A stretch of DNA of 64,000 nucleotides from Streptomyces sp. NRRL S-244 (GTDB lineage: Bacteria; Actinomycetota; Actinomycetes; Streptomycetales; Streptomycetaceae), in the NCBI RefSeq assembly GCF_000717915.1, contig NZ_JOCX01000015.1:1-64000 (forward strand), written 5' to 3'. A program made the position numbers and the translations under genes. Every line of letters starts with the position of its first letter. The first letter of the stretch is position 1. The notes beneath the pieces were generated by a model. It had not been told where the DNA came from. It did not search any database and saw nothing but the letters and a program-made list of their open reading frames with translations. This document shows, one piece after another, positions 1-10,976 of this stretch.

Positions 1-724
1 GGCTGCTTGGCCCGGCCGCGGGGGTGGGCGGGGTCGCGGGGGTGGCCGGATTCGCGGGAGAGACCGGGACGATGCCCGCCTCGTGCGCCACGACGGCGGC
101 CGCGGCCCGGTTCTCCACGCCCAGCCGGGCCAGGATCGAACTGACGTGGGCCTTCACCGTCCCCTCCGCCAGGTGCAGCCGACGGGCGATGCGGGCGTTG
201 GACAACCCGCCGCCGAGGAAGGCCAGTACGTCACGCTCACGGACGGTCAGCGCCTCGACCCGGGCGCGGGCGGCGCTGCGGCGGTCGGCCCCCGGGCCGG
301 CCGCGCCGGCCGCGAGGTGGGCGACGACGCGGGCCGCGACCTTCGGTGAGAGGTAGGCGGCACCGTCGGCGACCGCGTGCACGCCCGCGATCAGTTCCTC
401 GGGCTCCCCGGACTTGACGAGGAAGCCGGCGGCGCCGCCGCCGAGGGCGCGCAGGATGTAGTCGTCCTCGCCGAAGGTGGTCAGCATGAGCACGCCGGTT
501 TCGGGGGTGGTACGGCGGATCTCCGCCAGGGCCTCGATGCCGCCGAGGCCGGGCATGCGGATGTCGAGTACGGCGACGTCGGGGCGGTGCCGCAGGGCGA
601 GTTCGACGGCTTCGCGGCCGCCGCCCGCCTCCGCGACCACGCGGATCACCGGGTCGGTGGACAGCACGGCGCGTACGCCGGCCCGGACCATCGGCTCGTC
701 GTCGGCGATGAGGATGCGGATCAC
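1..724 (-). CDS. NarL/FixJ-type response regulator (3' end outside window)
   Basis: DNA-binding response regulator partner of the adjacent DesK-type kinase. Read from a GTG at 724, it has a receiver domain (residues about 1-118) with the acidic pair D9/D10, phosphoacceptor D54 in VLDIRMPG, T82/T83 and K104. A LuxR-type helix-turn-helix follows (about 159-215, LTVRERDVL...GTVKAHVSSILARLGV). The frame stays open to base 1, where an Ala/Pro-rich tail is still being read, so the C-terminus is missing. The GTGA overlap with the upstream kinase gene (4 bp) indicates translational coupling. Target genes cannot be told from the window. Confidence 0.93.
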   Translation of the reverse strand, partial: MIRILIADDEPMVRAGVRAVLSTDPVIRVVAEAGGGREAVELALRHRPDVAVLDIRMPGLGGIEALAEIRRTTPETGVLMLTTFGEDDYILRALGGGAAGFLVKSGEPEELIAGVHAVADGAAYLSPKVAARVVAHLAAGAAGPGADRRSAARARVEALTVRERDVLAFLGGGLSNARIARRLHLAEGTVKAHVSSILARLGVENRAAAAVVAHEAGIVPVSPANPATPATPPTPAAGPSS

Positions 725-2241
725 AGGGCGGCCCTTCCGGTGAAGTGGTCGGCGGAGGCCAGGCGGCCGTCCAGGAAGCAGAGCCGGTAGACGTCACCGG
801 ACAGGTCGTCGAACGGGTCGGCGGTCGCCACGTAGTGCTCGCAGGCGGCCCCCGGCGGGAAGGGGGTGGGGCGGGCCGGACGGGCCGTCGTCTGCCGGTC
901 GGGGAGGACGGGTGCGATGTCCTCGCGGAGCTGTCCGACGCGCAAGCTGGCGAAGTCATCGGCGGGGAGCACGGATTGACGGGCCGTCAGTACGTCCCAG
1001 GCACGCAGGCCGACGAACAGCAGCACGGCGGTGGCCATCGGCACGAGCACGGCGGCCACCGCGGTCCGCCCGAGCCCCTTGCGTGCGCGGCGCCGCTCGG
1101 CGGCGGACCCGGCCGCCGCCCGCCGCGCGTCCGTCCCGGCCGGCCGGGCTTCCTCCGCCTGGGTGGCGGTGGGGCCGTCGGCTCGCGGGACGGCGGCGGA
1201 CGGGTGGTACGGAAGGCGGGCTCGGACGGTGAAGCCTCCGCCCCGCGGGCCCGCGGCGAAGCTTCCTCCGGCCAGCCGCACCCGCTCGTCGAGCCCCACC
1301 AGACCGGACCCGGACCCGGAACCGGATCCAGCCGCGCCAGGGTCGGAGCCAGCGCCGGAGTCGGGGCTGGTCGAGGGCGGCGGGCCGTTGGTCACCTCTA
1401 CCTCCGCGACGAACATCCCGTACCGGACCGTCACCGTCGCCGCGGCGCCCTGCGCGTGTTTGACGCTGTTGGTCAGCGCCTCCTGCACGACCCGGCACAC
1501 GGCCCGTTCCACGGCCGGAGGGAGGCCGTCCGGCGGCGATCCGTCCGCCAGCAGTCGTACGTCGAGCCCGGCGGCGGCCGCCCGCCGGACCAGGTCGCCG
1601 ACATCCTCCGGATCGGCGAGGTGGTCGAGCCCGGCGGCAGCGACGCGATCGCCGGGGCGGCCGCCGTCACCGCCACCGCGCAGGACGCCGATGATCTCGG
1701 CGAGGCGCTCCACCGCGCCCCCGGCACCCGCCCGTATGGACCGGGCGGCCGCCCGGTGCTCCTGCGACAGCCCCGGCGCGAGTTGCAGCGCGCCGGCCGA
1801 CAGGGCGATCAGGCTGAGGTCATGGCCGAGGAGGTCGTGCATGTCCTGGGCGATCCGGGTCCGTTCCCGCAGCCGCGCCTGCTCGGCGACCAGCCGCTGC
1901 TCCCGCTCCAGGCGCGCGGCGCGCTCCCAGCCCGCCTGGACCAGCTCCTGGTACTGGCGGTGGAACCGCCCCGCGAACCACGGCAGCATCCCGGCCCCGA
2001 CCAGCACCACCACGAACCGCCCGCCCCACACCATCCAGGTCGGCACGGCCGCCACCACGGCCACCGCCGCAACGACCACCACGAGCAGAGCGAGCGCGGT
2101 GCCCCGCGTCCGGCCGGGCCGCGCGCCCGCGCGGAAGGCGCACGCCGCGGTCGGCAGCGCCCACCACAGGCTGACCGGGGTCAGCGCGGCCGACACCCCC
2201 GCGCCCGCGAGCAGCACCTGCGCCGGTATACGGAAATCCAT
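721..2241 (-). CDS. DesK-type sensor histidine kinase with C-terminal membrane-anchored extension
   Basis: Membrane histidine kinase that would phosphorylate the response regulator it overlaps. The ATG at 2241 was chosen because GAGG lies 9 bases upstream; an ATG at 2247 is too close to it. Order of parts in 506 residues: N-terminal hydrophobic segments (to about residue 90), a coiled linker, a HisKA_3 box with H135 (RIAQDMHDLLGHD), then a HATPase domain with N258 (EALTNSVKHA) and a GLVGLDER G-box. After the ATPase domain comes a basic stretch, one more membrane helix (about 391-411) and about 90 residues predicted outside the cell, with two Cys (about 467 and 488). Most DesK-family kinases stop after the ATPase domain, so this tail is unusual. 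Confidence 0.93.
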   Translation of the reverse strand: MDFRIPAQVLLAGAGVSAALTPVSLWWALPTAACAFRAGARPGRTRGTALALLVVVVAAVAVVAAVPTWMVWGGRFVVVLVGAGMLPWFAGRFHRQYQELVQAGWERAARLEREQRLVAEQARLRERTRIAQDMHDLLGHDLSLIALSAGALQLAPGLSQEHRAAARSIRAGAGGAVERLAEIIGVLRGGGDGGRPGDRVAAAGLDHLADPEDVGDLVRRAAAAGLDVRLLADGSPPDGLPPAVERAVCRVVQEALTNSVKHAQGAAATVTVRYGMFVAEVEVTNGPPPSTSPDSGAGSDPGAAGSGSGSGSGLVGLDERVRLAGGSFAAGPRGGGFTVRARLPYHPSAAVPRADGPTATQAEEARPAGTDARRAAAGSAAERRRARKGLGRTAVAAVLVPMATAVLLFVGLRAWDVLTARQSVLPADDFASLRVGQLREDIAPVLPDRQTTARPARPTPFPPGAACEHYVATADPFDDLSGDVYRLCFLDGRLASADHFTGRAAL

Positions 2242-2341
2242 GATCATTCGCCTCACGGACCCGACCCTACGCAACGGCCGCCGAGCCCGGATCTGCCGAA
2301 AGTCTCATGGCCCGGGCCGGCGTCGGCGCGGTTCGCCGCCC

Positions 2342-3880
2342 TCAGAGGCGGTGGATCCGGGTGATCCCGTACCACTTCGAGACACAGCCGGCGACCCAGT
2401 CCCGCTCGTAGTCGGAGGTGAAGAAGGGCTCGGCCAGGCTCCCGATGTACAGGGGCCGGTACCCCAGGTCGGTGGCGCCCTGCGCCGCCCCGCTCCGGAT
2501 GCGGGAGTTCTGGGCGTCCCAGGCCACCGCGCGGGTGACCGTGACAGTGGTGAGCTGCTGGACGTTCGGGACGAGCGCGGCCAGCGCCGCCAGCGTCAGG
2601 CCGCCCGCCGCCACGACGGCGGCCGGCACCACCACCGGGGCGTTCCGCCGGCGTGCCAGGGTCCGGCCGGCCCACTCCCCCAGCAGGGCTCCGTAGGCGC
2701 ACAGCGCCAGTTCCATCGGCACGAGGTAGTTCGTCCACGTACGGGCGTACGTCCACCCGCTCGGGCCGTAGCCGCTGCGCAGGCCCAGCACCACCGCGAA
2801 CGACCCGAGCACCACCACCGGTACGGGGAGCAGCAGCACGGCGGCGAGCATCGGCCGCGATACGGCCCGGCGCCTTCTCCACGCCGCGGGCGCGGGTGTA
2901 CGGAGCCCGGCCCCCAGGCCGAGGAGGACGCCGGCGGCGGCGGCTCCGAGGTAGGCCCACTGGCCCGTGACGGAGTCCCACATGTGCAGCCAGTCCTGGA
3001 AGGCGTCCCCGAGTTCGCCCGCGGAGAGCATCGACTCCCGCTCCGGCTGCTGGGCGCGGCGCCACCGGGCGCCGGGGGACGTGTAGAGCACGATCAGCCC
3101 GCAGACGAGTCCGGCGCACCAGAGCACGCACCAGGTGAACGTGTGCCAGGTCCGCGCCAGCCCCAGCCGGGGCAGGGCCAGCAGGCCGGCGCCGGCCGCG
3201 AGCAGACCGCTGACGAGGGCGAACGGCTCGCTCAGGGTTCCGAGCGCGAACGCGATGAGGAACGCGGCGGCGAAGCCGCCCGCGCGTGGGCCGGCCCGGG
3301 GCCGGCGCACGGTCCAGATGGCCAGCAGGAGCGCCCAGACTCCGATGACGCTGGGAATGGTGTGGGAAATGGTGGCCGGAGCCCACAGGAGTACCTGATA
3401 GCTGCGGGTGCCGGCGTAGTAGACCAGCGCCTGGACGGCCAGGGAGCAGGCGGTCAGCGTCATCACCGTCGTGACCCGCGGTCTCGTACCGAGGAGCCGG
3501 AGGAACTCGCACCCGAGCAGGACGAGGCCGACCGTGAAGGTGACGGCGATGACGGTGGGCAGGATCTTGACCCCGGTCAGGCCGTCGCCGTAGATGATGC
3601 CGCTCAGGAAAGCATTGGCGATCCGTCCGTTCTGGGTCGTGTAGAAGTCGGACGTGATGCCGAGGACTCCCAGGTCACGGGACTTCCAGGCGGCGCACCA
3701 GTCGTCCGAGGTGGGCCGTACGTAGAGCCCGAGGAAGCACCCGACGGCGATCAGGGCCCCGGCGGCCGCCACGAGCGTTGCGCCCGCGCCCGGCAGCAGG
3801 CTGCGGATGAACGGGCGGTGGCCGCTCCCCCGGTCCTCTCCCTCTCCCTCGCCCTCGCCCTTGCTCGACGCAGTGCTCAT
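2342..3880 (-). CDS. multi-spanning membrane protein, possibly GT-C-like (DUF6056-like)
   Basis: Integral membrane protein of 512 residues with a short charged N-terminus (Glu/Gly run) and about ten or more hydrophobic helices. After the first helix a loop reads RPTSDDWCAAW, followed by NGRIANAF. An acidic pair in the first extracytoplasmic loop is typical of lipid-sugar-dependent GT-C glycosyltransferases and of DUF6056-type proteins. AAGGA precedes the ATG at 3880. It diverges from a secreted glycoside hydrolase, so a role in cell-surface glycan assembly is possible, but that is inference from topology and neighbours only. Confidence 0.8.
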   Translation of the reverse strand: MSTASSKGEGEGEGEDRGSGHRPFIRSLLPGAGATLVAAAGALIAVGCFLGLYVRPTSDDWCAAWKSRDLGVLGITSDFYTTQNGRIANAFLSGIIYGDGLTGVKILPTVIAVTFTVGLVLLGCEFLRLLGTRPRVTTVMTLTACSLAVQALVYYAGTRSYQVLLWAPATISHTIPSVIGVWALLLAIWTVRRPRAGPRAGGFAAAFLIAFALGTLSEPFALVSGLLAAGAGLLALPRLGLARTWHTFTWCVLWCAGLVCGLIVLYTSPGARWRRAQQPERESMLSAGELGDAFQDWLHMWDSVTGQWAYLGAAAAGVLLGLGAGLRTPAPAAWRRRRAVSRPMLAAVLLLPVPVVVLGSFAVVLGLRSGYGPSGWTYARTWTNYLVPMELALCAYGALLGEWAGRTLARRRNAPVVVPAAVVAAGGLTLAALAALVPNVQQLTTVTVTRAVAWDAQNSRIRSGAAQGATDLGYRPLYIGSLAEPFFTSDYERDWVAGCVSKWYGITRIHRL

Positions 3881-4043
3881 TCGCCATTCCTTCGCAGGGG
3901 CCGGTCACACCAATGTGCACGGTGTGCCGACCACCGGCATCCGGAGTCACCCGGGCGGCGGGCATGTCGTGGCGGGCTCCGCGCACCCCGTCCACGATGG
4001 GAACTCCGGGCGCCGCACGCGCGGAAGCCGGACGGAGGGAGTG

Positions 4044-5531
4044 ATGATGCCTGCTGTCCGGCTCGTGCGCTGGGCGGCCGTCACGACGGCTGTCGCGTGT
4101 ACCGCCCTGCCCGTGTGTACCGCGGGATCTGCCGGCGGCCGGCACACCGACGGACGACAGCCGGTGTTCCTCGTCAGGCCCGTGGGCCACCACGGTCTCG
4201 GCGACGCCGAGGGCAGGTACGCGCCCCTGTCGGTGCTCGCCGCCCCCACCGTCGGCCTCCTCTCCAACACGGCCGCCACCGAGGGCATCGCACCGGCCAC
4301 CGCCAAGGGTGCGCGGTACATGGAGCGGAGCAACGTACTGCGGTTGCCGTCCGGCCGGTGGAAGTACGTCCCCGTCGGCAGGACGGCGTCGGCCGTGGTG
4401 GCTGCCGGTGATCCGGCGGCCCGGCAGCAGATCGCGCAGAGCGGCGCCTGGCTGGCGGCCGGCCGGGTCCCGGGCAGCTCGCCCGCGCAGCGCGCGGCGG
4501 CCGCACGGGCGCTTTTGACCATGCGCGCCCTGCTCCGGCCGAACGGCGCCATGGCGGCGGGCTGGACTCCCGGCTGGATGTACTCCTGGCCCCGCGACTC
4601 CAGCTTCGCCTGCGCCGCGTTCGCGCACACCGGCCACGAGGCCGAGGCGTACCGGATTCTGCGCTACAGCGCCGCGACCCAGCGGAAGGACGGCACCTGG
4701 GAGGCACGGACGAGACTCGACGGTTTCGGGCCGCCGGACGGCAGGCGGTGGCAGCTCGACGCCAACGGCTGGGTGCCCTGGGCCGCTTGGCAGTGGTACC
4801 AGACGGCCCCGCGGACCACCCGACACGCTCGGCTGGCCGGCCTCTACCCGATGATCCGCAAGGCGGCCGACCACGCGACGGCCTCCCTGCGGGCGGACGG
4901 GCTGCCTCCGGCTTCCCCGGACTACTGGGAGCTGACGACGACCACGACGAACATCGGTACGGCCGCGCCCCTGCTCGCGGGGCTCAACGCCGCCGCGGAC
5001 CTCGCCTGGGAGCTGAACCGGCCGGGCGACGCGGTGCGCTGGGCCACTGCCGCCAAGCGGCTCTCCTCCGGGATAGCCAAGAGGTTCGCGCCCCTGGGGT
5101 ACCAGCGCACCGTAGACGGGCAGCACGGGCACGACAGCGCGGCGGCTTTCATGGCGCCGCCCTTCAACACGGCTCCGGCCGACCTGCCCCGGGCCCTCGA
5201 CACCACGTACAAGGCCCTGCTGCTGCCCAATGGGGGCCTCACCCCCGGAAACGATCCGACGGCGCCCTGGGGCGGGAACGCGTGGACGCCCAGTACCTCG
5301 TTCTTCGCCCTCGCGTGGGCGGGTACGGGGAGGACGGCGAAGGCGAGGCAGGTGCTGGACTGGGTCCTCTCCAAGAGGAACTCGCTCGGCGAGCTGCCCG
5401 AGAAGGTGAACCGCGCCGGTGAGCCGTCATCGGTGGCACCCCTGGCATGGACGGGCTCGATCGCCGTCCTCACCCTCGTGGCACTGGACGACAAGGGGCT
5501 CCCCACGCCGCCCCTGCGGTTCTCGTCCTAG
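4044..5531 (+). CDS. secreted glycoside hydrolase, GH15-like (glucoamylase/glucodextranase type)
   Basis: Predicted exported (alpha/alpha)6-barrel glycosidase of about 495 residues. Three in-frame starts (GTG 4041, ATG 4044, ATG 4047) follow a GGAGG at 4034; the spacing rules out the GTG. The N-terminus is a signal peptide (RLVRWAAVTTAVACTALP). Family marks are the WPRDSSF segment, WQLDANGW, and the C-terminal GELPEK...PLAWTGS block, which in GH15 carries the catalytic base Glu. Substrate is not predictable; family members remove glucose from alpha-glucans or trehalose. It converges on the PIG-L gene, with the stop codons overlapping by 4 bp. Confidence 0.86.
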   Translation: MMPAVRLVRWAAVTTAVACTALPVCTAGSAGGRHTDGRQPVFLVRPVGHHGLGDAEGRYAPLSVLAAPTVGLLSNTAATEGIAPATAKGARYMERSNVLRLPSGRWKYVPVGRTASAVVAAGDPAARQQIAQSGAWLAAGRVPGSSPAQRAAAARALLTMRALLRPNGAMAAGWTPGWMYSWPRDSSFACAAFAHTGHEAEAYRILRYSAATQRKDGTWEARTRLDGFGPPDGRRWQLDANGWVPWAAWQWYQTAPRTTRHARLAGLYPMIRKAADHATASLRADGLPPASPDYWELTTTTTNIGTAAPLLAGLNAAADLAWELNRPGDAVRWATAAKRLSSGIAKRFAPLGYQRTVDGQHGHDSAAAFMAPPFNTAPADLPRALDTTYKALLLPNGGLTPGNDPTAPWGGNAWTPSTSFFALAWAGTGRTAKARQVLDWVLSKRNSLGELPEKVNRAGEPSSVAPLAWTGSIAVLTLVALDDKGLPTPPLRFSS

Positions 5532-7639
5532 CGGCCGCGGGCGGCCTGCGCGATCAGCGGGGGCTGGACCGCCCGGTGCCACGGGGAGGGGGTCCGGTCG
5601 CCCTGCGGCTCGGACCGGGCCGGAGGAACCGTCGTGACGATGTGCAGATCGGCGTCCAGGCCGAGGGCCGCCGCGACGGCCGTGCCGGACCGGTCGGCCA
5701 CGCCCGCCGGTGCGCCCGTGTACAGCATCTGGGACTCCCGCCAGGACTCCGGACCGTCCGCGCCGCCCGCCACGCCGACCGTGCCCGAGCCCGTACGGCC
5801 CGCGAGCAGCGGGCCCGCGACACCCACCCCGCCGTAGCCGCCCGGACCGCCGGCCTCGGCGACCGGGGAGAACTCCGGCACGGCCCCGCCCATGGTCGCC
5901 AGGCTCGTACCGACGGTGCCCGTGCCGGGCCGGCGGAAGAACACGCGGACCCCGTCGCCCTCGGGGCGCACCGAGAGCACGCCCGTGGTCTGCGGCAGCC
6001 CGGTCGCGAAGGCGCCGGTCAGGGGGGCGCCCGGCGTCGGCTGGACCCAGGCCAGTACGGAGCCGGTCGTCGCCGCGTACACGTACCGCCGCCCCGACCC
6101 GTCGGTCGCGGCGACCGGATCGCCCAGGAGGCCTGCGCCGCCGAGGGCCTGCCAGGTCCCGAACGCGCCGTCCGGGGCCGTTTGGGTCCGGGCGCGCAGA
6201 GTACGGCGGGAATCGCGTACGTACACCGTGATCCGGCCCGCCGGATCCACGGCGACGGCCGGTGCGCTGATCGCCGAGGTGCCGGACCTGTCCGCGGTGT
6301 CCGGGGTTCCCAGTGACTGCCAGGGGCCGAATGCGCCGTCGGCCTCGCTCTGGACGGCGTACACGACGTCCCGGCCGTAGTCCTGAGGTGTCGTACCGAG
6401 GGTGGTGCGGGTGGCGAACACCGCGATCCGGCCGTCCGGGAGCCGGACCGCGCTCGCCCCGGCGTCGATGCCGGCACCGGGAAGGAAGGAAGGGCCCTGC
6501 CAGGGGGCCTTCGGGCCGGTGCGTGACCAGTACGCCATCCGGCCGTCCAGCATGGCGAAGGCCCACAGCCGTCCGGCGACGTCCTCGGTCATCCAGGAGG
6601 TGCCGTCGCCCCGGCTGTAGCGGATGGTCTGGTTCCATCCGGCGCCGGTGGGCCTGGTCGCGGTCTTGCGGTCGCCGCAGCCGGCGGGGCTGCCGCACCA
6701 GTCCTGGTGGTCCGTCCAGGCGTAGGTCTTCAGGTAGCCGAGCTTCTCTTCGGCGGTCTGCGGGTCGAGGGTCGGCGGCAGCGCGCTGTTCGGGTAGCTC
6801 ACGTAGTTCTGGACGGAGAAGTGCGGCCGGTCCGTGCTCTGCGCGTAGCGTTCCGCGGCGGCCTGGACGAAGCGGGCGCCGTACATGTGGTCCTGGTGGT
6901 CGAGGAAGACGCCGCTCCCCGACTTGCCGGGGGTCGGGTCCTGCGTCCGTATCGTGGTCGGCTTGTACCGCGCGAACACGTCCGCGATGGCGGCCACGGC
7001 CTGGTCCTTCGTGTACGAGAACGGGTGCGTGACCGGCGTGCCGGAGGTCAGCTGGGCGCCCAGGGCGGGTATCCGGCCGTCCCACAGGCCGCGCAGGCTG
7101 TCCGGATTGTCCCCGGAGATGCTGCGGGCCTCGCGGAGCTGCATCCACACCAGGTTGACCTCGGGCCTGGCGACGAGGACGTCCACCTCGGCGCTGCCCC
7201 CGCCGGCCGTGGGTATGGACTTCCGCTCCCAGAGACTGGTGCGGTCGCCCGTGGCCATCTGGGCGTAGGCACCGCGGATGCCGTTCTGCCGGGCCTCCGC
7301 GTAGGCGGCGCGGTCGGCGGGGCCCGCGGCGTCGTCCAGGTGCGGGCTGTGGGCCTCGTTCCTGCCGTCGGACTCGCCGGAGGTCAGGTAGACGGTCGTG
7401 ACCTTGATGCCCGTCGATATGGAGCGGCTCAGGTCGGGGTTCATGAAGAAGAGGTCGTCGTCGGGGTGTGCGACGACCTGGAGGGTGGAGCCCTCGGTCA
7501 CGCTCGGCCTGACGACCGCGTCGACGGCCGCCGCCGGCCGCTCGCTCCCGTATCCGTAGGCCCAGGTCGTGACACCGGCCACACCGACGGAGACCGCCGC
7601 GAGCAGTGCCGCGAGGCGGGTGCGGCTGGCCAGGGACAT
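5528..7639 (-). CDS. secreted PIG-L family N-acetylglucosaminyl deacetylase with C-terminal propeller/lectin-like region
   Basis: Predicted exported zinc-dependent deacetylase of 703 residues. A signal peptide (about 1-42) precedes a LmbE/PIG-L domain with the metal motif AHPDDD (57-62) and a second His pair in LDHQDH about 190 residues later. PIG-L enzymes remove acetyl groups from GlcNAc-type sugars. The C-terminal half has repeats with WQSLG/WQALG, DGRIAVF and GRITVYV segments, resembling sialidase/fucose-lectin-type beta-propeller blades, so it may bind glycans. The ATG at 7639 begins the signal peptide. An A+T-rich stretch at 7735-7850 upstream probably holds its promoter. Confidence 0.9.
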   Translation of the reverse strand: MSLASRTRLAALLAAVSVGVAGVTTWAYGYGSERPAAAVDAVVRPSVTEGSTLQVVAHPDDDLFFMNPDLSRSISTGIKVTTVYLTSGESDGRNEAHSPHLDDAAGPADRAAYAEARQNGIRGAYAQMATGDRTSLWERKSIPTAGGGSAEVDVLVARPEVNLVWMQLREARSISGDNPDSLRGLWDGRIPALGAQLTSGTPVTHPFSYTKDQAVAAIADVFARYKPTTIRTQDPTPGKSGSGVFLDHQDHMYGARFVQAAAERYAQSTDRPHFSVQNYVSYPNSALPPTLDPQTAEEKLGYLKTYAWTDHQDWCGSPAGCGDRKTATRPTGAGWNQTIRYSRGDGTSWMTEDVAGRLWAFAMLDGRMAYWSRTGPKAPWQGPSFLPGAGIDAGASAVRLPDGRIAVFATRTTLGTTPQDYGRDVVYAVQSEADGAFGPWQSLGTPDTADRSGTSAISAPAVAVDPAGRITVYVRDSRRTLRARTQTAPDGAFGTWQALGGAGLLGDPVAATDGSGRRYVYAATTGSVLAWVQPTPGAPLTGAFATGLPQTTGVLSVRPEGDGVRVFFRRPGTGTVGTSLATMGGAVPEFSPVAEAGGPGGYGGVGVAGPLLAGRTGSGTVGVAGGADGPESWRESQMLYTGAPAGVADRSGTAVAAALGLDADLHIVTTVPPARSEPQGDRTPSPWHRAVQPPLIAQAARGR

Positions 7640-7852
7640 GTACAGCGCCTTGGGGATCGGTCCGGTCCGGGAATCCGACGGGGAGGTCGGGATCGGTGTC
7701 CCGATGGCTCCATTGCTTCCGGAGACGACCGGGGCCGATTATGCCCCGCACGTTTGCGACTGACACACCCTCAAAAGGCATATGGCAGTAACTGAGTTAA
7801 ATGACAGAAGTGTGCGGTTTGCCCATTTTGCCGCTTACCGCACCATTCCTCC

Positions 7853-9775
<1,923 letters not shown>

Positions 9776-10088
9776 GAAAAATCCATCCCCTGTCACGGCA
9801 GTTCAGCCCGCTGAAGCCCCGAGGCCAACCGAGAGGGTACCCAACTTCGCGTGGCTCGCCCCCATCGCGGGCCACCGTACCCGTGCCCGGGTGAGGGTCC
9901 TCAACGGATCGTGTGGAAGTTCCGCATTGGTGTGTCCGCGGGGCTTCAGCCGAGCCGCCCGGCCGGTCCGACGACGAGTACTGCGCCTGCTCGCCTACGA
10001 GTTCGGCGCCGTGGGCGCGCGGGCGGGCGGGCGGCCGCGCGCGCGGGCAACGGGGTCGCTCAGCGAGCGCGTGGCGCGATCCGTCGTG
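9776..10088. other. intergenic region, no gene recognised
   Basis: About 310 bases between the kinase start and the small Gly/Cys-rich gene. It must hold the kinase promoter on the minus strand, but I see no convincing -10/-35 pair. A CG-rich low-complexity run lies at about 10015-10075. No open frame here shows protein-like composition. Confidence 0.4.
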
Positions 10089-10277
10089 TCAGTCTCCGCC
10101 GCCGCCACCGCACGACGAGCCGCCGCCACCGCACGACCAGCCGCCACCGCAGCCGTGACCGCCGCCGTCGCCTCCGCCCGATCGCCCTCGCGTCGACCCG
10201 CTGCCCTTGTTTCCCCGTATCGCCGCGATGAGCACCACGATGAGGCCGATTCCCACGATCACCAGGTATCCCATGTC
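10089..10277 (-). CDS. small membrane protein with Gly/Cys-rich tail
   Basis: A 62-residue protein from the ATG at 10277: one membrane helix (YLVIVGIGLIVVLIAAI), a short basic stretch, then a tail of Gly with paired Ser/Cys ending SCGGGGGD. An earlier ATG at 10328 would add 17 residues. Proteins of this layout (helix plus GGGGCGGG-like tail) are common, uncharacterised actinobacterial membrane proteins. The tail could bind metal or be structural; nothing in the neighbourhood decides. The coding bias is weak because the tail is low complexity. Confidence 0.55.
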   Translation of the reverse strand, partial: DMGYLVIVGIGLIVVLIAAIRGNKGSGSTRGRSGGGDGGGHGCGGGWSCGGGGSSCGGGGGD

Positions 10278-10469
10278 CTGCACCCCGTTGCTGTCCGTTC
10301 CGGTCTGTACGAGGAGGATGCCCGGCATGATCGGCGCGACAAGCGCCTTTTGAGGAACTCCAGAGCTTCGGGGTCGGCGCGCGCTCAGGGCCTGTCCGGC
10401 GGATCTTGCCGGGCGGCCCGCCGTTAAATGCCTCGACACCGGTCGCGGTGATCGGGGACTCTTCGCGCG

Positions 10470-10976
10470 ATGACAAGAATCGAAGACACGCCGCCCGCGT
10501 GGGACGAGCGCACCCAGCTCACCACGTTTCTCGACTACACACGTGACACCGCCCGCGCCAAGTGCGATGGCGTCTCGGCGGAGAACGCCCGCAAGGTGCT
10601 CTTGCCGGGCTCACCGCTGATGACCATGAGCGGATTGATCAACCATCTCCGCTGGGTCGAGTACTACTGGTTCCAGGTGGTCTTCCTCGGCGAGGAAGAC
10701 CAGGGGCCCTGGACCGAGGAGGACCCCGACCGCGAGATGCGTATCGCCGTCGACTTCCCGCTCACGCAGTTGCTCGACGAATACGCCGCACAGAGCGCCC
10801 GTTACCGCGAACTGGTCGCCGGGAACGGCCTGGACGAGCAGGCCCAGCGAGCCATCCGCGACGGCCGCCATGTCGACCTGCGCTGGATCCTCCTCCACCT
10901 CACCGAGGAGACGGCCCGTCACAACGGCCACCTGGACATCCTGCGCGAGATGCTCGACGGCACGACCGGCAACTAG
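10470..10976 (+). CDS. DinB-family protein (DUF664-like)
   Basis: Cytoplasmic four-helix DinB-superfamily protein of 168 residues. His residues in NHLRWVEYYWF (about 60), in WILLHLTEETARHNGH (about 140) and the final HLDIL fit the three-His metal site of the fold. In actinobacteria this family includes mycothiol-dependent enzymes, but the substrate of this one is unknown. The start is the ATG at 10470. Its TAG stop lies within the left end of the palindromic element at 10973-11166, so the element sits against the coding end without changing the protein much, if at all. Confidence 0.88.
   Translation: MTRIEDTPPAWDERTQLTTFLDYTRDTARAKCDGVSAENARKVLLPGSPLMTMSGLINHLRWVEYYWFQVVFLGEEDQGPWTEEDPDREMRIAVDFPLTQLLDEYAAQSARYRELVAGNGLDEQAQRAIRDGRHVDLRWILLHLTEETARHNGHLDILREMLDGTTGN

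Noticed and set aside
1031..4411. Very long open frame on the plus strand across the kinase and membrane protein genes
   Set aside because: It is antisense to two well-supported genes, has Arg/Pro/Ala-rich composition without domains, and results from the strong third-position G/C bias.
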